A DNA stretch of 64,000 nucleotides from Blakeslea trispora (GCA_025331445.1 JAIWNE010000075.1:62001-126000), one strand, 5' to 3'. Counted from the first letter of the stretch, positions 1 through 12,017 are shown. The notes: generated by a model from the letters alone, not told the origin. Made by a program: numbers and translations.

Positions 1-3000
1 CAGCGCTGGCTCAGTAATGCTAGTGGAGAAGCACCAGGGCAATCAAATGATGCCAATTTTCTTGCTGCACAGAAGAGTAGTAAGCGCCATTCACTTCTTC
101 GTAGTCTGTTAGATAGCCGCCCAGCTCAGCTTGTCAACCCTTTGAAGCAAGATTTGGCTAATCAAAAGCGAGACAATACTTATTGCCTTAGATTTCGTTT
201 GCCTGCCAATGAGCATTTGATTGATGTTGTTAGTGCTATTTACCTCAAAGAAGCTTCTCAAGAGCGTGAACCTCATTTTACGTCGCAAGTTCCTCCTGGT
301 TCTGTTAATTTGATAGGTCATGTCTATTTGTCGCAAACCTTTTTGGCTTTTGAGTCGGAAGGACGGCTGCCTCCACCTCAACAACATTTGCCTGTCTGCA
401 AAGCTGTATTTCCACTCTACACAATTAAACGTGTTGAAAGAATTAATCAAGGCGCTTACACTACAGGTGTAGCATTATTGACATGTCATAAAATGGAACA
501 TAGCTTTTATTTAAATGTAAGTATCATTGTATATATATCATATGAAGAGAGTCATGTATGCTAAGTTAGAAGATTAAATTTAGACCGAAAAGAATGTAGC
601 TGAGCAGTTTTGTGAATCGTTAAAGAGCCTATTGCTAAAGCAAATGCCTCAGTTCAAAAAACTCAAGCCATTCGTTGCTACCTGTGAATCAGAGCATATA
701 TTTCAAAATATAGATACAAGCTTGATTGACACAAAGATACATGTTGGAGGACTTGGCTTAGATTTTGGATACCCTGAAAATACAAAGAAATCAAAAGACA
801 AGAGCAAGTTCAAGTTGTGGAAGCTCTATTTTCAAGGTAAATTTTGGAATGAGAAAAATAAAAGAGGACGCCCAAACTTGAGAAAACGATCTATGGTCTA
901 AACGATTATCTCTGCTGATTAGAGAATGGTCGAAACTTGACTACAGTCAAGCTACCTACTTTCAGCAAGCTAATCCGGGTTGGACTACCGAATGCCTTAC
1001 GAGGCGAATTATGGGAGTTATCTTCAGGTGCAATATACCTGCGCTTTGCAAATCAAGGTGTCTACCAATCTATTCTCGAAGAATATAAAGACCAAACATC
1101 GCTTGCTACAGAAGAAATCGAAAAGGATCTAAACAGGCAAGTCAAATTACCAAGAAAACTATGTTGTTTATATCGTAAAAGCCTTCTCACGTCTCCTCTT
1201 TACATTTCAGATCACTTCCAGAATATCCAGGCTACCAATCAGCAGAAGGGATAAATAGACTGCGTCGTGTACTAACAGCCTATGCATGGAATAATCCAGA
1301 ATTGGGCTACTGTCAGGCCATGAATATAGTTGCTTCTGCTCTGTTGATCTATACAACAGAAGAGCAAGCTTTTTGGATATTGAATGTTTTGGTAGATCGT
1401 ATGTGCCCTGGTTATTATAGCACAAATATGTATGGCGCATTACTTGATCAAATCGTGTTTGAGAAACTAGTCCAAAAAACAATGCCTATTTTGTGGAGTC
1501 ATTTCCAAAACACCAATGTTGAGTTATCGGTAGCTTGCTTGCCTTGGTTTTTAAGTTTGTATGTCAATTCTATGCCCCTAGAGTTTGCAGTGAGAGTGCT
1601 GGATATCTTGTTTATGGAAGGTCCACGTATTTTATTTCAGATAGGGTAAGTCCATTGGTCCATCTTGATTTTTGTCTATACTAAATGCTTAATCTTCTTG
1701 TAGCTTAGGTAATTGTTATGAATGAACTAGATTGTACCTATCCTCTCTTAACACAGATGACACATAGCTATTCTCAAAGTCAATGGTGAAGACCTGTTGC
1801 AATCAAAAGATGATGGTGCATTTTTAGACATATTCAAATCATTCTTCCAATCAATTGGTTCTCAAGAGAAAGCAGCGAATGGCGAGAAATACATCAAGCT
1901 AACCGTAAGTGTATTTGATTCACTTTTAGACACTGTTTGGTCTAAAACTACTTTTTCTGTAAAATAGAGATTTAACGAGATTATGTTGGTGGCTGTAAGT
2001 CATAAATCTTGATGTTTCATATCCAATCAACTTAGAAGTTCTATACAACTATAGTATAGGGAATTTTCACTAGTAACAGATGAGATGATAATAGATATGC
2101 GTAGAGAGAACCAACTCAAAGTTGGAGCCAATATCGAGTCATTTGCCAAGCGAACAACCATCCGCAATCTCAATGACACAGCTGGTTTTAGTAAAGATGA
2201 CATTGGTGTTATTTATGACAAATATTTTGGTGCTCTCTATTATGCCAATCGTGAACCGGGTGTCAAGGCTGAAACCAAGATGAATCGAAATACTTTCCAA
2301 AGTATGCTATCTAGTTTTACTCTTTGGGCAAAAACTATACCGCTTGATGATGATGTAGATGTCAGCTTGGCAAACTCTTTGTGTACCAGCTTCATTAATC
2401 GACTGTATCGTATGTTTGCCGGAGACGCGCCTGATCAACTGATTGACTTTCAAAGAGCTGTCTTGGGTCTTAGTGATATTTTGCAAGGTGTAAGTTGCTT
2501 GAATGCTTACATGTGCTTGTCTCGTTTCAATAACCTCTTCATTTCTTGTTTAGGATATTATGTCACATATCGATTGGTTTTTCAAGTTGTATGATGAAGA
2601 TCAAGATGATGTGTTGACAAGCAAAGACATTATTAGCATGAGCAAGGAGTTCTATTGGCTCTTGAGTCTACTCAAAGACATGGATATTGCTTGGGATGCA
2701 GTGACTAGTCTAATTGTTCATAGCTGCGAGCAATCTGATGTGGCTAAAGGAATTCAGCCTGATGAAACTACCTTAACTCATCGATTAGCAGATCTGGCCA
2801 TGACAACGACAGGCACATCGCTTTATGCTCGCATTCGACAATTAGAAAATTCAATGCTGGCTGATCTTGTCGACCTCACCATGCCTTCTTTTCGAATGGT
2901 CGTTTTGACCAATGAGGCACTCGAGATGTTGTTTGATCATGGATTTGCTGATAGCTTCAAAGTCGTCAAGTCTGCCACTGAGCACCAAAAGAGTTTGGGA

Positions 3001-3246
3001 AGAGAGTTGTTTGAGAAGCTTTTTGCAGATGGACAAAAACTGGCCAAAGAAACACACTCTTTGCAGCTACAATCTCCACCTGCGCTCAGGAAGTCTGCTT
3101 CATCTCTCAGTGTGTCTAGTACCAATCCTTCTTCAAGACAGCGCTCTCACTCATCTGCTTCTACAAGTACACTCGATGCAAAGGACAAAGAAGAAGCTGA
3201 AGTCGATACATTTATAAACGATGAATGGGTTCAGTTTGATGTGTAA
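1..3246 (+). CDS. TBC-domain Rab GTPase-activating protein (GRAM-TBC-EF hand), 5' partial
   Basis: Probable Rab GAP: it would accelerate GTP hydrolysis on a Rab protein in membrane traffic. Reading is open from base 1, so the N-terminus lies outside the window. I assemble exons 1-516, 584-836, 923-1136, 1211-1645, 1704-1708, 1768-1904, 1968-1994, 2055-2489 and 2554-3246; the sum (2715 nt) is exactly 905 codons. A GRAM-like region comes first. The TBC domain follows (about residues 265-480 of this fragment) with the Arg finger IEKDLNR and the Gln finger GYCQ, then the conserved block LFQIGLAIL. A C-terminal EF-hand loop begins DEDQDD (about residue 685). This order matches the TBC1D9/yeast Gyp2 type. 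Oddities are a GC-AG intron (1137-1210) that splits the Arg-finger codon and a 5-nt exon. It converges on the peroxidase gene 224 bp downstream. Confidence 0.88.
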
Positions 3247-3470
3247 ATAAACTTTCTTTCTCATAAAGAATTGAAAATTGCTCTCACATTGAGAATGAAA
3301 CAACTGTATGGTTACAAACTTATAAGAGGTCATGGGGAAAAGTGCACAAGCTTGATTTTCATATGATTGTTGTTTTTAGTGTTTGTATAAATGTTTAAGT
3401 GTAATATAAGGGGGGATAAGTAAACAAATATAGATGGAATACTCAAGCAGATCTATCTCTTTTTCCTGCT

Positions 3471-4497
3471 TTACATCTTGGATCTCTTTTGGACACCCAA
3501 TTCAATCAACTTGAGGAAAGCGGCAGAGAAATCATCAAAGAACTTTTGTTGGTCCTTGGCGTAGAGTTCAACATATTGACGGAAAGGTTCTTCCAAGAGT
3601 GCCATATCAGTAGGCAACATCATAATTTCACCTTCATCCTCATCGACAAATTGCTTGGGACCATCCCACTTCTTTTCGACCCACTTGACATTGAGCAAAA
3701 GCTTGTAACTATTTTAGAAAAAAAATTGCATTTATGATTAGTCAAATTAAATTAAATAAAAATGCCACACCCTGTAAACAATTTATCTTTGACTTACAAT
3801 TGGTTGGAAAAGCGAGTAGGGTTGTAAGTCCAAGGACCATCAAAACCAGAACGGTCGGCGTGACAACGGCCAACGGTATGAGCACCAATCAAAGCAACAG
3901 TCTCTTGAACAGTGAATCCCATACGAGAGACAAAGACATCAAGAACATGATCCTTACCCAAGGCAGCATCAGGAAGACGGCCTTGAGGAGGGCAATCGAT
4001 TTCGTTGTTCTTGTCCTTACGACCACCAGTCCATTCAATGTGAGGACCACCCATTTGTTCAATAGCAACACATCCAGCAAGACTATCAATATATCATATG
4101 AGATGAGTAAAAAACCAATCCCTGTTACTGCTCATATATCCAACCTACGTCCACAAATCAGCATAAGAGATCCAAGAGTGCTTGGCCTTAATGGGTTCAA
4201 GGAAGTTTCTGGCATGTTCCAAACCAGCATTGGCAGGGTCTTCAGCTTCGGCCTTGTAACGCATAGTAGCACCATCACTACCACCATCCTTGTGGTTCTT
4301 GTCGTATGTACCACTTGCGTGCCATGCTAAACGGAGACTATGGATCAAAGCAAATGAGTATAAGCTACGCAATGTATCTATCTAACTTACACAACAGGGG
4401 CAAAGGATCCATCATCGTATTCTTCGTTAGGAAAAGCTTCAGCAATTTCTTTTCTGATCTGAGCGTATTTATCAGGTGAGGCTTGAGTAGTAGACAT
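3471..4497 (-). CDS. Class I haem peroxidase, cytochrome c peroxidase-like, no targeting presequence
   Basis: Haem peroxidase that would reduce hydrogen peroxide, probably with cytochrome c or another small reductant. Exons on the minus strand are 4391-4497, 4149-4337, 3798-4082 and 3471-3708 (819 nt, 272 residues). The distal pocket [11 protein letters not shown] has the Arg, Trp and His of cytochrome c peroxidase (ascorbate peroxidases have Phe in place of that Trp). The proximal His lies in GAHTVGRCH (about residue 167). The Trp of GPW (the radical site in yeast CCP) and the C-terminal block MMLPTDMAL are present. The protein starts [17 protein letters not shown], directly at the catalytic domain, so no mitochondrial presequence is visible; this suggests a cytosolic form, or a missed upstream exon. 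The family assignment is firm; the electron donor is inferred. Confidence 0.9.
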
Positions 4498-5487
4498 GAT
4501 GAAGAGTGAGGGGTGAATAAGTAAAAAGAGAAAAAGAGAAGAGAATTGAAAAATGAAAAATAATTTATGGCACAGAGAAAGTGGATGGAAACTTTAATAA
4601 AAAATAATCCAGTCACTTTATTCTGCTTATGCAATTGATTTCCTTTCACATGGTGTTCGGAATGTATTCTATAGTATTTTCAAGTTCAGTCGTTCAATGT
4701 CATTGGTTTGCATCTCTCTTGAAGCAACTAAAGTGATCGCTTTTTCCTTTTTGGCAAAATATGCTCCAGTAGAAAGCAGAGCCATTCTGCACTAAATAAC
4801 TGTAATTTGTTTGGGACTATGCTCATAAAAGAAAATATAAGACTTTGTTAGAATCAAAAAAGAAAGAACGGATTTAGCTTACTAAACAGCTCACACTCAA
4901 TCAAGAGTTAAAGCATGGATGTTTATATTGAAACGTCATTTGGTGAAGAGGCAGTTTTATGAGACAAACCTTTGATATTCTATTCAACTTTATTGTTGCA
5001 CAGCTGCTCTTCCTTTGACAAAATTGTGCATAGTCCTCATAAGTCAGATCGTATTGTTTTTTCTATTCATCCGAGATACTTGATGCAATCCAAAAAAAAG
5101 AAAGAACCCTTCAAAGCAACCTTGGATGAAAAAGGAAAACTAACCTTAGAGCAAAGAATGCACTTAGCGTTGGATTTCATTTCCGATGACAAAATCAAAT
5201 CGGACAACAACGGCAGGCTATTTATTCCATGTGAAGAAATTCGAAATTTAATGCTGTCAGCAAAATAAAAATCAACTTTATGCTCTATTGACTTCTCCAC
5301 ACTCTTTTTTGATTGGCTACCCTGAATTCACATGCTCTATTCACAGATAACTTTTTTAACATCTTCTTGACCGGCAAGTCACGAATTATATTTTATTCAT
5401 GACACATCTTATTTAACGATTTTTCCTTTATTTTTTTCTCTTTTCTTTTCTTTTCTTTCTTCACTTGTACATTACCTATAAACAATC
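4498..5487. other. Divergent intergenic region between peroxidase and carrier
   Basis: About 1 kb between two divergently transcribed genes, so it should hold both promoters. It is AT-rich. The last 60 bases before the carrier ATG are a pyrimidine-rich tract. Only one open stretch with some coding character is visible (5083-5268, listed separately). Confidence 0.6.
5083..5268 (+). CDS. Possible small lysine-rich protein or exon, unrecognised
   Basis: An open stretch of 61 codons beginning MQSKKKKEPFKATLDEKG and ending in TAA. The frame stays open upstream to 4972, but that part is low complexity. The peptide is charged and looks helical (KLTLEQRMHLALDF) and more protein-like than the surrounding DNA. 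I do not recognise it. It could be a small gene, one exon of a longer gene, or chance. It lies in the divergent region between the peroxidase and the carrier. Confidence 0.25.
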   Translation: MQSKKKKEPFKATLDEKGKLTLEQRMHLALDFISDDKIKSDNNGRLFIPCEEIRNLMLSAK

Positions 5488-6763
5488 ATGTCTGATAACG
5501 TTGCTCATGCTCTTTCTGGTAAAAAATAAAATAGAAACTTTCCCTTAAACATGTCAATCGTGCCTAATGCATTGCGTGTCAAACAATAGGCGCCGGTGGA
5601 GGCATTGTCTCTATGGCTTTGACTTATCCTCTTGTATCTGTCAGCTCTCGTCTTCAAGTCCAAAAGAACGATACCGGCAAAGATGCTTATAAGGTACACA
5701 TTTTTGTTGAAGGCTTTTTTAAACTCCTCAAGCTCACATCTTTTCATTTACAGAATACCATGGATGCATTTGTTAAAATTCTTGCTAAAGAAGGACCCAG
5801 AGGCTTGTACTCGTAAGTACAATACCAGTTCACTATTGATAGTTACAGCAATGCGAAAATAACAACACCATGCTGATTCCTTCTTCTTTTGTGTATTTTA
5901 GTGGTTTATCCTCAGGTATCTTTGGTATTGCTGTCACAAATGGTAATGTGCGCCTGTCCCCCCTTTTTTTGTCATTATTGTTATTATCAAATCGCATTGT
6001 TACTTATCATTTTAAACTTCAGGTGTCTACTACTACTGCTATGAAGCTGTCAAGTCTATTTTTGAAAAGACAAAGGGCAAAGGAAAGCCTATGAGTACTG
6101 GTGAGTCCATGCTTGCTGGTGCTCTTGCTGGTTGTGCTGTCGTCTTGGCTACTCATCCCATTTGGACTGTCAACGTAAGCTCTCAGGATAATTGAATGAA
6201 AAGATCAAGAAATTAATTTATCTACTTTATAGACCCGTTTGACTGTCAAGAAGGGTGTTGAAGGTGACGAAAAGGCACCCAAGGCTAATGCATTGACTGT
6301 TGGTCTTCAAATTTTACAAAAGGATGGTATTGCTGGCCTATACGCTGGTGTCAGAGCTGCTTTGGTCTTAGTCATCAATCCCATCATTCAATATACCGTT
6401 TTTGAGCAAGTCAAGAATAAGATCTCAAAGCACAAGGCCTTGGGCAACCTCGATTTCTTCTTGTTGGGTGCTCTCTCTAAGCTTTGCGCTACTGCCATCA
6501 CCTATCCTTATATCGTCATCAAGTCTCGTATGCAAGTCTCTCAACAAGGTGACGAGAAATACACCTCCATTTTGGATGGCTTCAAGAAGATCATTGCTAC
6601 TGAAGGTGTTCCTGGTCTGTACAAGGGTATCTCTTCCAAGATCGTCCAATCTGTTCTTACTGCTGCTTTCTTGTTCCTTGCCAAAGAAGTCTTATTCGAC
6701 TGGTCTGTTTGGGTTCTTGTGTTGCTTGGTGCCCGTAAGGCTCGCGTTACTGCTAAAGCTTAA
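5488..6763 (+). CDS. ANT1: Peroxisomal adenine nucleotide carrier (PMP47/ANT1 type)
   Basis: Mitochondrial-carrier-family protein of the peroxisomal PMP47/ANT1/SLC25A17 group, which exchanges ATP or cofactors across the peroxisomal membrane to support fatty-acid activation. Exons are 5488-5518, 5590-5693, 5754-5812, 5902-5942, 6023-6174 and 6233-6763 (918 nt, 305 residues, the usual length). Three repeats are visible, each with a carrier-like signature: ALTYPLVSVSSRLQ near the N-terminus, THPIWTVNTRL in the middle, and ITYPYIVIKSRMQ in the last repeat, the last being typical of this subgroup. Start choice: first ATG of the frame, following a pyrimidine-rich leader. It converges with the CRAL-TRIO gene (103 bp gap). 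An AATAAA lies 16 bases after the stop codon. Confidence 0.9.
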
Positions 6764-6866
6764 TTTATTTTCACATACAATAAATACCATTTTCAATAGA
6801 GACATGTGTTGAAAAAAGTAAGAAGAAGACATGTCTAAAAAGACAGGGCAGATTCAGATAAAGCTT

Positions 6867-7967
6867 TTATTTGTAATCTATCACTTTAAAGGGGTTTCCA
6901 GTCTTTTCTAATAGTTTTTCCCAATAAGTGTTGATTTCAAATTCAAAGTTGTATTTTCCACCCAAATCGACTTCCATGCCTTCTAACGGGATATAATCTT
7001 CCAAGTTGACAACATCATTGGTAGCATCTTTTGAGTCACCCGAGTTGATGAATTTGATCTTGTTTCTGGTAATTGGGTCCACAAAGGGAGCAATGATTTT
7101 GAAAGTAGTCAAGAAGAACCAAGGCGCTAAGAAGCTGTGGTCAATAAAGAGAGAAACATCACACATATGCTCACTTACAGTTCTTTAAAAAGGCAGCACC
7201 AAGTCTTTCAGGGTAGTGATTACTGAGAATCTCCAGAAACTTTTTAGCAGTATTGACACTAGGGTTGTTTGACATGGAAGATCCTCTGAAATCTGTTACA
7301 AATGTGATCTTCTCGACGTTTTCTGGCATCAAACGAATAGCTCTCTCCAAACAAAACACAATGAATTTGACTTGTTTGTCAGAGTCCTTTGAGTTTTCGT
7401 TACGTGGCTTCATGATGTACAGAGGTCTACCAAACTTGTCAAATCCACTAAAGTACATTTTACCAGTTGCAGCCTAAATGAAATATAAGAGCGCTGTCTT
7501 CCTTTTACACATGGTTGTGTTCTAGATCTATGAATTTACCTCTGAGCGTATATATTCAGGATCCAGCTGATCGGGCTTAAACTCTCTTCTCCATCTCACA
7601 GTCTTTTCCAACATATCTTTGGCAGCCTATATCAACAATAAATTTCCATACACATCAAGCTACTACCGCGCTATACCTCAAAATCCCATCGTCTGGCTCT
7701 CATATAACGATGAGCTGTGGCTTCAGTCAAGAATCCTCTTTCACTGGCATAATATGGATCATCTTTGTCCAGCATGATGGTTTCCATATAAGCAAGTACA
7801 TCTTTGATTTTCTTCTTTTGTTCTTCATCTATAGGATCATTCAGAATAGGCTGATAGTCTTTAGGTGGAGTCAAGATGGGTTCATGAGTGACTGGACCAT
7901 TTTCTGCAGTAACAGAATGAGTACTGGCTGCAGAGGATAGATTGCTGGAAGACTTAAATCTGAGCAT
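6867..7967 (-). CDS. Sec14-like CRAL-TRIO lipid-transfer protein
   Basis: Probable phosphatidylinositol-transfer protein of the Sec14 superfamily, closest in feel to fungal Pdr16/Csr1-type members. Exons on the minus strand are 7677-7967, 7540-7626, 7175-7473 and 6867-7134 (945 nt, 314 residues). The N-terminal CRAL-TRIO-N helix has RYMRARRWDFEAAKDML and the pattern TVRWRREF. The lipid-binding lobe has GFDKFGRPLYIMKP, the block ERAIRLMPENVEK, TDFRGSSMSN and HYPERLGAAFLKNC, then APWFF and PFVDP. No signal or transmembrane segment is evident, so a soluble cytosolic protein is expected. The third donor was placed at GTGAGC because only that choice keeps the conserved frame into NFLAPWFF. Confidence 0.85.
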
Positions 7968-9299
7968 GATTGTGAATGAAAAAGAAAAGAGAAAAAGGGG
8001 TAAAAAAAAAAGAAGCTCTTTTCTGTCTGCACAATAAGCTTAAGAATAACGATCCTATTTATAGAACATGGATTTCAATTTCCTTTTCGAGTAGTGAAGA
8101 AGCTGGTTTTTTAGATTGACCACAGCTTATAATCAACATCTAGTTGTAGTGGTGCGAAGAGGTATGTTAGATCAGGATGACAAGAGATAGTTAGTAGGCC
8201 ATTAAAAGCAATTATTGCTAGTATTACACAGTCTTATCGTACTAATGTACATAGAGCAACTGATACAGGTCAACATTATAAGCAAGCAATCTTTTGTAGC
8301 TTAGCATTTTAGTATTGATACCTACATGGTTCCTCCGCTCCAGAACACTTTTGGGTTGTTGCCACTAGGCAGCCTCATATCATATCCAGCCTATTCTTTT
8401 CCATATTTTCCTTTTTCACAGTCGTCTTCACAGCCTTTCCTGTCTTTATCTCTTCCTACTGTAGAGAAGCAGCTTTATATCGCAGTTTGACTATGAATGG
8501 TCAACATAATGAGACAGCTTATTCTGCAGTTCATAAGACTAGAATGATAAATAACTCTGTTTTCCATATGCTCCGAGATTGCGTTTAGATTGAGTGAAAA
8601 GTTTGGTATGGATCTTGTTCAGACTTTATCAAAAGACTATTCAGGCACCAACAATGAGGTCTCTTTAACTCCTAAAGCAATACTGCCCCCGCAACTGTTG
8701 ATGAAAATCCCATATCGAGTAAATCTCAAAGTAGACGTTCAATTCAAGAAAGAACAAAGCGCTATGCTGAAGTAGAAAAAGACTCTTCATTGTTTAGATG
8801 GTGATCCCCTTCGAATGTCAAACTATATAACTGATGGAGAGTCCTAAAGAACGCTTAACTCTAGAAAAGTACTACTTGCGATAATGCAACAGCTAAAAGA
8901 CAAGTATGGAAACAACTTTCATACTGCCAATACACAGCAGTAACTTTTTTTTTTCTCAGAAATAAATACTTGTAAAAAAATATTCTAAAGGACACCAGAG
9001 CTTTGTCGCAAAACCGAACAATCATTTGTCATCAAACAGGAAACATGAACGTATCGAATATCCAGTGCTCGTAGCTTGCTTCTGCTAATCGATATTCAAG
9101 AGAGAAAGAGTGAACTATCTTTCAACAACCATTGCATACAAAAACCCAAGTGGCTTGCCGCAACTGTAGTCACGTCAAACTTGACCCCCTCCATATTCGA
9201 AAGCGGACTTTAAATCAGATTGGCACCCTTCCCCCAGTATTGTTTTGTTTTTACAGCCCCTCTCTCTCTCTCTTTCCCTTTTTTAACTAAATAGGTCCA
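7968..9299. other. Intergenic region upstream of ATP1
   Basis: A 1.3 kb divergent spacer serving the CRAL-TRIO gene and ATP1. Short open stretches occur at 8326-8490 (54 codons) and 8590-8775 (61 codons), but neither shows a known motif or a convincing splice partner. They may be gene remnants. Just before ATP1 there is a CT-repeat tract (about 9260-9285) in the leader. Confidence 0.5.
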
Positions 9300-11236
9300 A
9301 TGTTGAGAAACGCTACTCGTCTCGCACGCCCTACCTTGGCTGCTTTCGCCAGATCTACTCCTGCTGTAAGATGTTGATCCACAAAAAAACACGCTTTTAA
9401 TGGCCAGATGTATTAAATCGTTGTTTCTTTTTTTTTTTTTGGCACACTAGCGCATTAACCTTGGTGCTGCTGCTATTGGTCTTAGAAACTATGCCTCCGC
9501 TAAGCCTTCTACTTCCGAAGTCTCTTCCATCCTCGAACAACGTATCTTGGGTGCCAACTCTGAAATTGACCTCCAAGAAACCGGTCGTGTTTTGTCCATT
9601 GGTGATGGTATTGCCCGTGTTTACGGTTTGAAGAACTGTCAAGCTGAAGAAATGGTTGAATTCTCCAGTGGTCTCAAGGTAAAATTCATTTGAACAATAG
9701 AACGGTCAGAAGGGGGAGGGGGGCGAGTCAATTACAGAGAGAGAAATTTGGACCAAGACAAAAGAGGAAGATATCAGTGCATAAGACATATTGAACTGAC
9801 CTATCTTTCAACTTTTTTTTTTTGTTCATAGGGTATGGCCCTTAACTTGGAAGCTGACAACGTTGGTATTGTCGTCTTCGGTAACGATCGTTTGATCAAG
9901 GAAGGTGATACCGTCAAGCGTACTGGTGCCATTGTCGATGTCCCCATTGGTCCTGGTCTCCTTGGTCGTGTCGTCGATGCCCTCGGTAACCCCATCGATG
10001 GTAAGGGTCCTCTTGATGCCGCTGGTCGTTCTCGTGTCCAAGTCAAGGCTCCTGGTATCTTGCCTCGTCACTCTGTCAACGAACCTATGCAAACTGGTAT
10101 CAAGTCTGTTGATTCCATGGTCCCCATTGGTCGTGGTCAACGTGAATTGATTATTGGTGACCGTCAAACTGGTAAGACTGCCGTTGCTCTCGATACTATC
10201 TTGAACCAAAAGAACTGGAACAACGGTTCTGATGAAGCCAAGAAGTTGTACTGTATCTATGTTGCTGTCGGTCAAAAGCGTTCTACTGTTGCCCAACTTG
10301 TCAGAACTCTTGAAGAGAACGGTAAGAAAAAAAGCTTTTGTTTTATAGAAGAGATGAACTCATTTTGTTTTTGTAGATGCCATGAAGTACACCATTGTTG
10401 TTGCTGCTACTGCCTCTGAAGCTGCTCCCCTTCAATACCTTGCTCCTTTCTCCGGTGCTGCCATCGGTGAATGGTTCCGTGACAACGGTCGTCACTCTTT
10501 GATCATCTATGATGATTTGTCCAAGCAAGCTGTTGCTTACCGTCAAATGTCCCTCTTGCTCCGCCGTCCTCCTGGTCGTGAAGCTTACCCTGGTGATGTC
10601 TTCTATCTTCACTCTCGTCTCTTGGAACGTGCTGCCAAGATGAACAAGAACTTCGGTTACGGTTCCATGACCGCTCTTCCCATCATTGAAACTCAAGGTG
10701 GTGATGTCTCTGCTTATATCCCCACTAACGTTATTTCCATTACTGATGGTCAAATTTTCTTGGAAGCCGAACTCTTCTTCAAGGGTATCCGTCCTGCCAT
10801 TAACGTCGGTCTCTCCGTCTCTCGTGTCGGTTCCGCTGCCCAAACCAAGGCTATGAAGCAAGTTGCTGGTTCCATGAAGCTTTTCTTGGCCCAATACCGT
10901 GAAGTTGCCGCTTTCGCCCAATTCGGTTCTGATTTGGATGCCTCCACTCAATTCTTGTTGAACCGTGGTGCCCGTCTCACTGAATTGTTGAAGCAACCTC
11001 AATACACTCCCTTGTCTATCCAAGCCCAAGTTCCTATCATCTTCGCTGGTGTTAACGGTTACCTTGACAAGATCCCCGTCAACAAGGTTGTCGAATGGGA
11101 AAAGGACTTCATTAGCCACGTTGCCACTCAACACGCTGATGTCCTTGAAGAAATCCGTACCAAGGGTGTTCTCTCCAAGGAACTCGAAGCTAAGCTCCGT
11201 GATGTCTGTGATAACCACGCCAAGGGCTTCTACTAA
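9300..11236 (+). CDS. ATP1: ATP synthase F1 subunit alpha, mitochondrial
   Basis: Alpha subunit of the mitochondrial F1Fo ATP synthase, a nucleotide-binding but non-catalytic partner of beta in the matrix-side hexamer. Exons are 9300-9365, 9451-9678, 9832-10321 and 10377-11236 (1644 nt, 547 residues, normal for fungi). An Arg-rich, acid-free N-terminus ([18 protein letters not shown]) is a typical matrix presequence. The Walker A motif GDRQTGKTA and the alpha signature [14 protein letters not shown] are present, and the protein ends NHAKGFY. Codon use is strongly biased (GGT, GTC, AAG, CTC), unlike its neighbours, as expected for a highly expressed gene. The leader carries a CT repeat just upstream of the ATG. 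It converges on MIX23 with 181 bp between the stop codons. Confidence 0.97.
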
Positions 11237-11417
11237 GTCTAACATCTCTTAACTATGCTTTTTTGTGACCTATTCTCTCTATTTCTTTCTATTGTTGATT
11301 TTCTTATTTAGCACTTTTTCTATTGACATTATACTATTTTGACATCTTTGATTTTCTAAACAATAAAACAAAAGACGTTTCGAAACATTATGTATATTAC
11401 TCTAAGTCCCTTTTTTT

Positions 11418-12017
11418 TTATTTCTCTAAAGAAGTGATATCAAATGATCTACATTTTGTTTTAAAGACTTGTAAGGTACGCTCTCTAACAATTTCTTCTA
11501 CAAATCGTTCGTTAGAGACCGATTGGCGCTATTGAAAAGAGAATGTTTTCGGTCAATGAACTGTAAAAAGATAAAAGACAACTTGTGATTTACCATTGAT
11601 TCTTGGGTAAAGATATGGTTCTTGACACTAAAGTCATCAGGATCTTCCTGTAATTTCTTGTTTTGCTTTTCGAGGTCTTCATCCATCAACTGGCGCAATT
11701 ATTGCTTTTTTTTAAAATCGAATTTGAGCATTACTTCATTAAATGAAATTTACCTTGAGACAATAGTCAATGGCTTCATCACGCTTATAGTAGGCTTCAG
11801 ACATTTGCTTAAAGAAGTCAGCACAGGCACCTTCAGTTTGAGTAGCTGTTGAATTGAGTCTGTTGATAATATTGTCGTCTACTCGACGCAATTCTTTCAT
11901 ATAATCTAACAATAATCGTCTTTAATATCCATTCGGTCCATCTCTCTTTTATGTTTTACCCTTGAAAAAGGAGAAATTGAAGCAGGTTGAAGGACTGAGT
12001 TCTCGCTTGGTTGACAT
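11418..12017 (-). CDS. MIX23: MIX23/CCDC58 family mitochondrial intermembrane-space protein
   Basis: Small helical protein of the MIX23 family (also annotated caffeine-induced death protein 2), a mitochondrial intermembrane-space factor linked to protein import. Exons on the minus strand are 11960-12017, 11754-11905, 11594-11689 and 11418-11528 (417 nt, 138 residues; the human homologue is of similar size). Evidence: the N-terminal block FFKDYMKELRRVDDNIINRLN and the C-terminal family signature FVEEIVRERTLQVF. There are four cysteines (TCFNF, GACADF, DYCLK, TKCRS) consistent with disulfide-bonded helices. No cleavable presequence is seen, in keeping with oxidative import. The third acceptor is less certain. 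It is divergent from CSN6. Confidence 0.8.

Noticed and set aside
3734..4330. 198-codon plus-strand open frame
   Set aside because: Lies across the antisense of peroxidase exons and introns; the minus strand encodes a complete haem peroxidase.
8590..8775. 61-codon plus-strand open frame upstream of ATP1
   Set aside because: Starts at a non-ATG codon, has no motif and no neighbouring exon in frame. May be a remnant but cannot be supported.
10343..11245. Long (300-codon) minus-strand open frame
   Set aside because: It is the antisense of the ATP1 last exon. Highly biased codon use in ATP1 removes antisense stops. The sense strand matches ATP synthase alpha perfectly.
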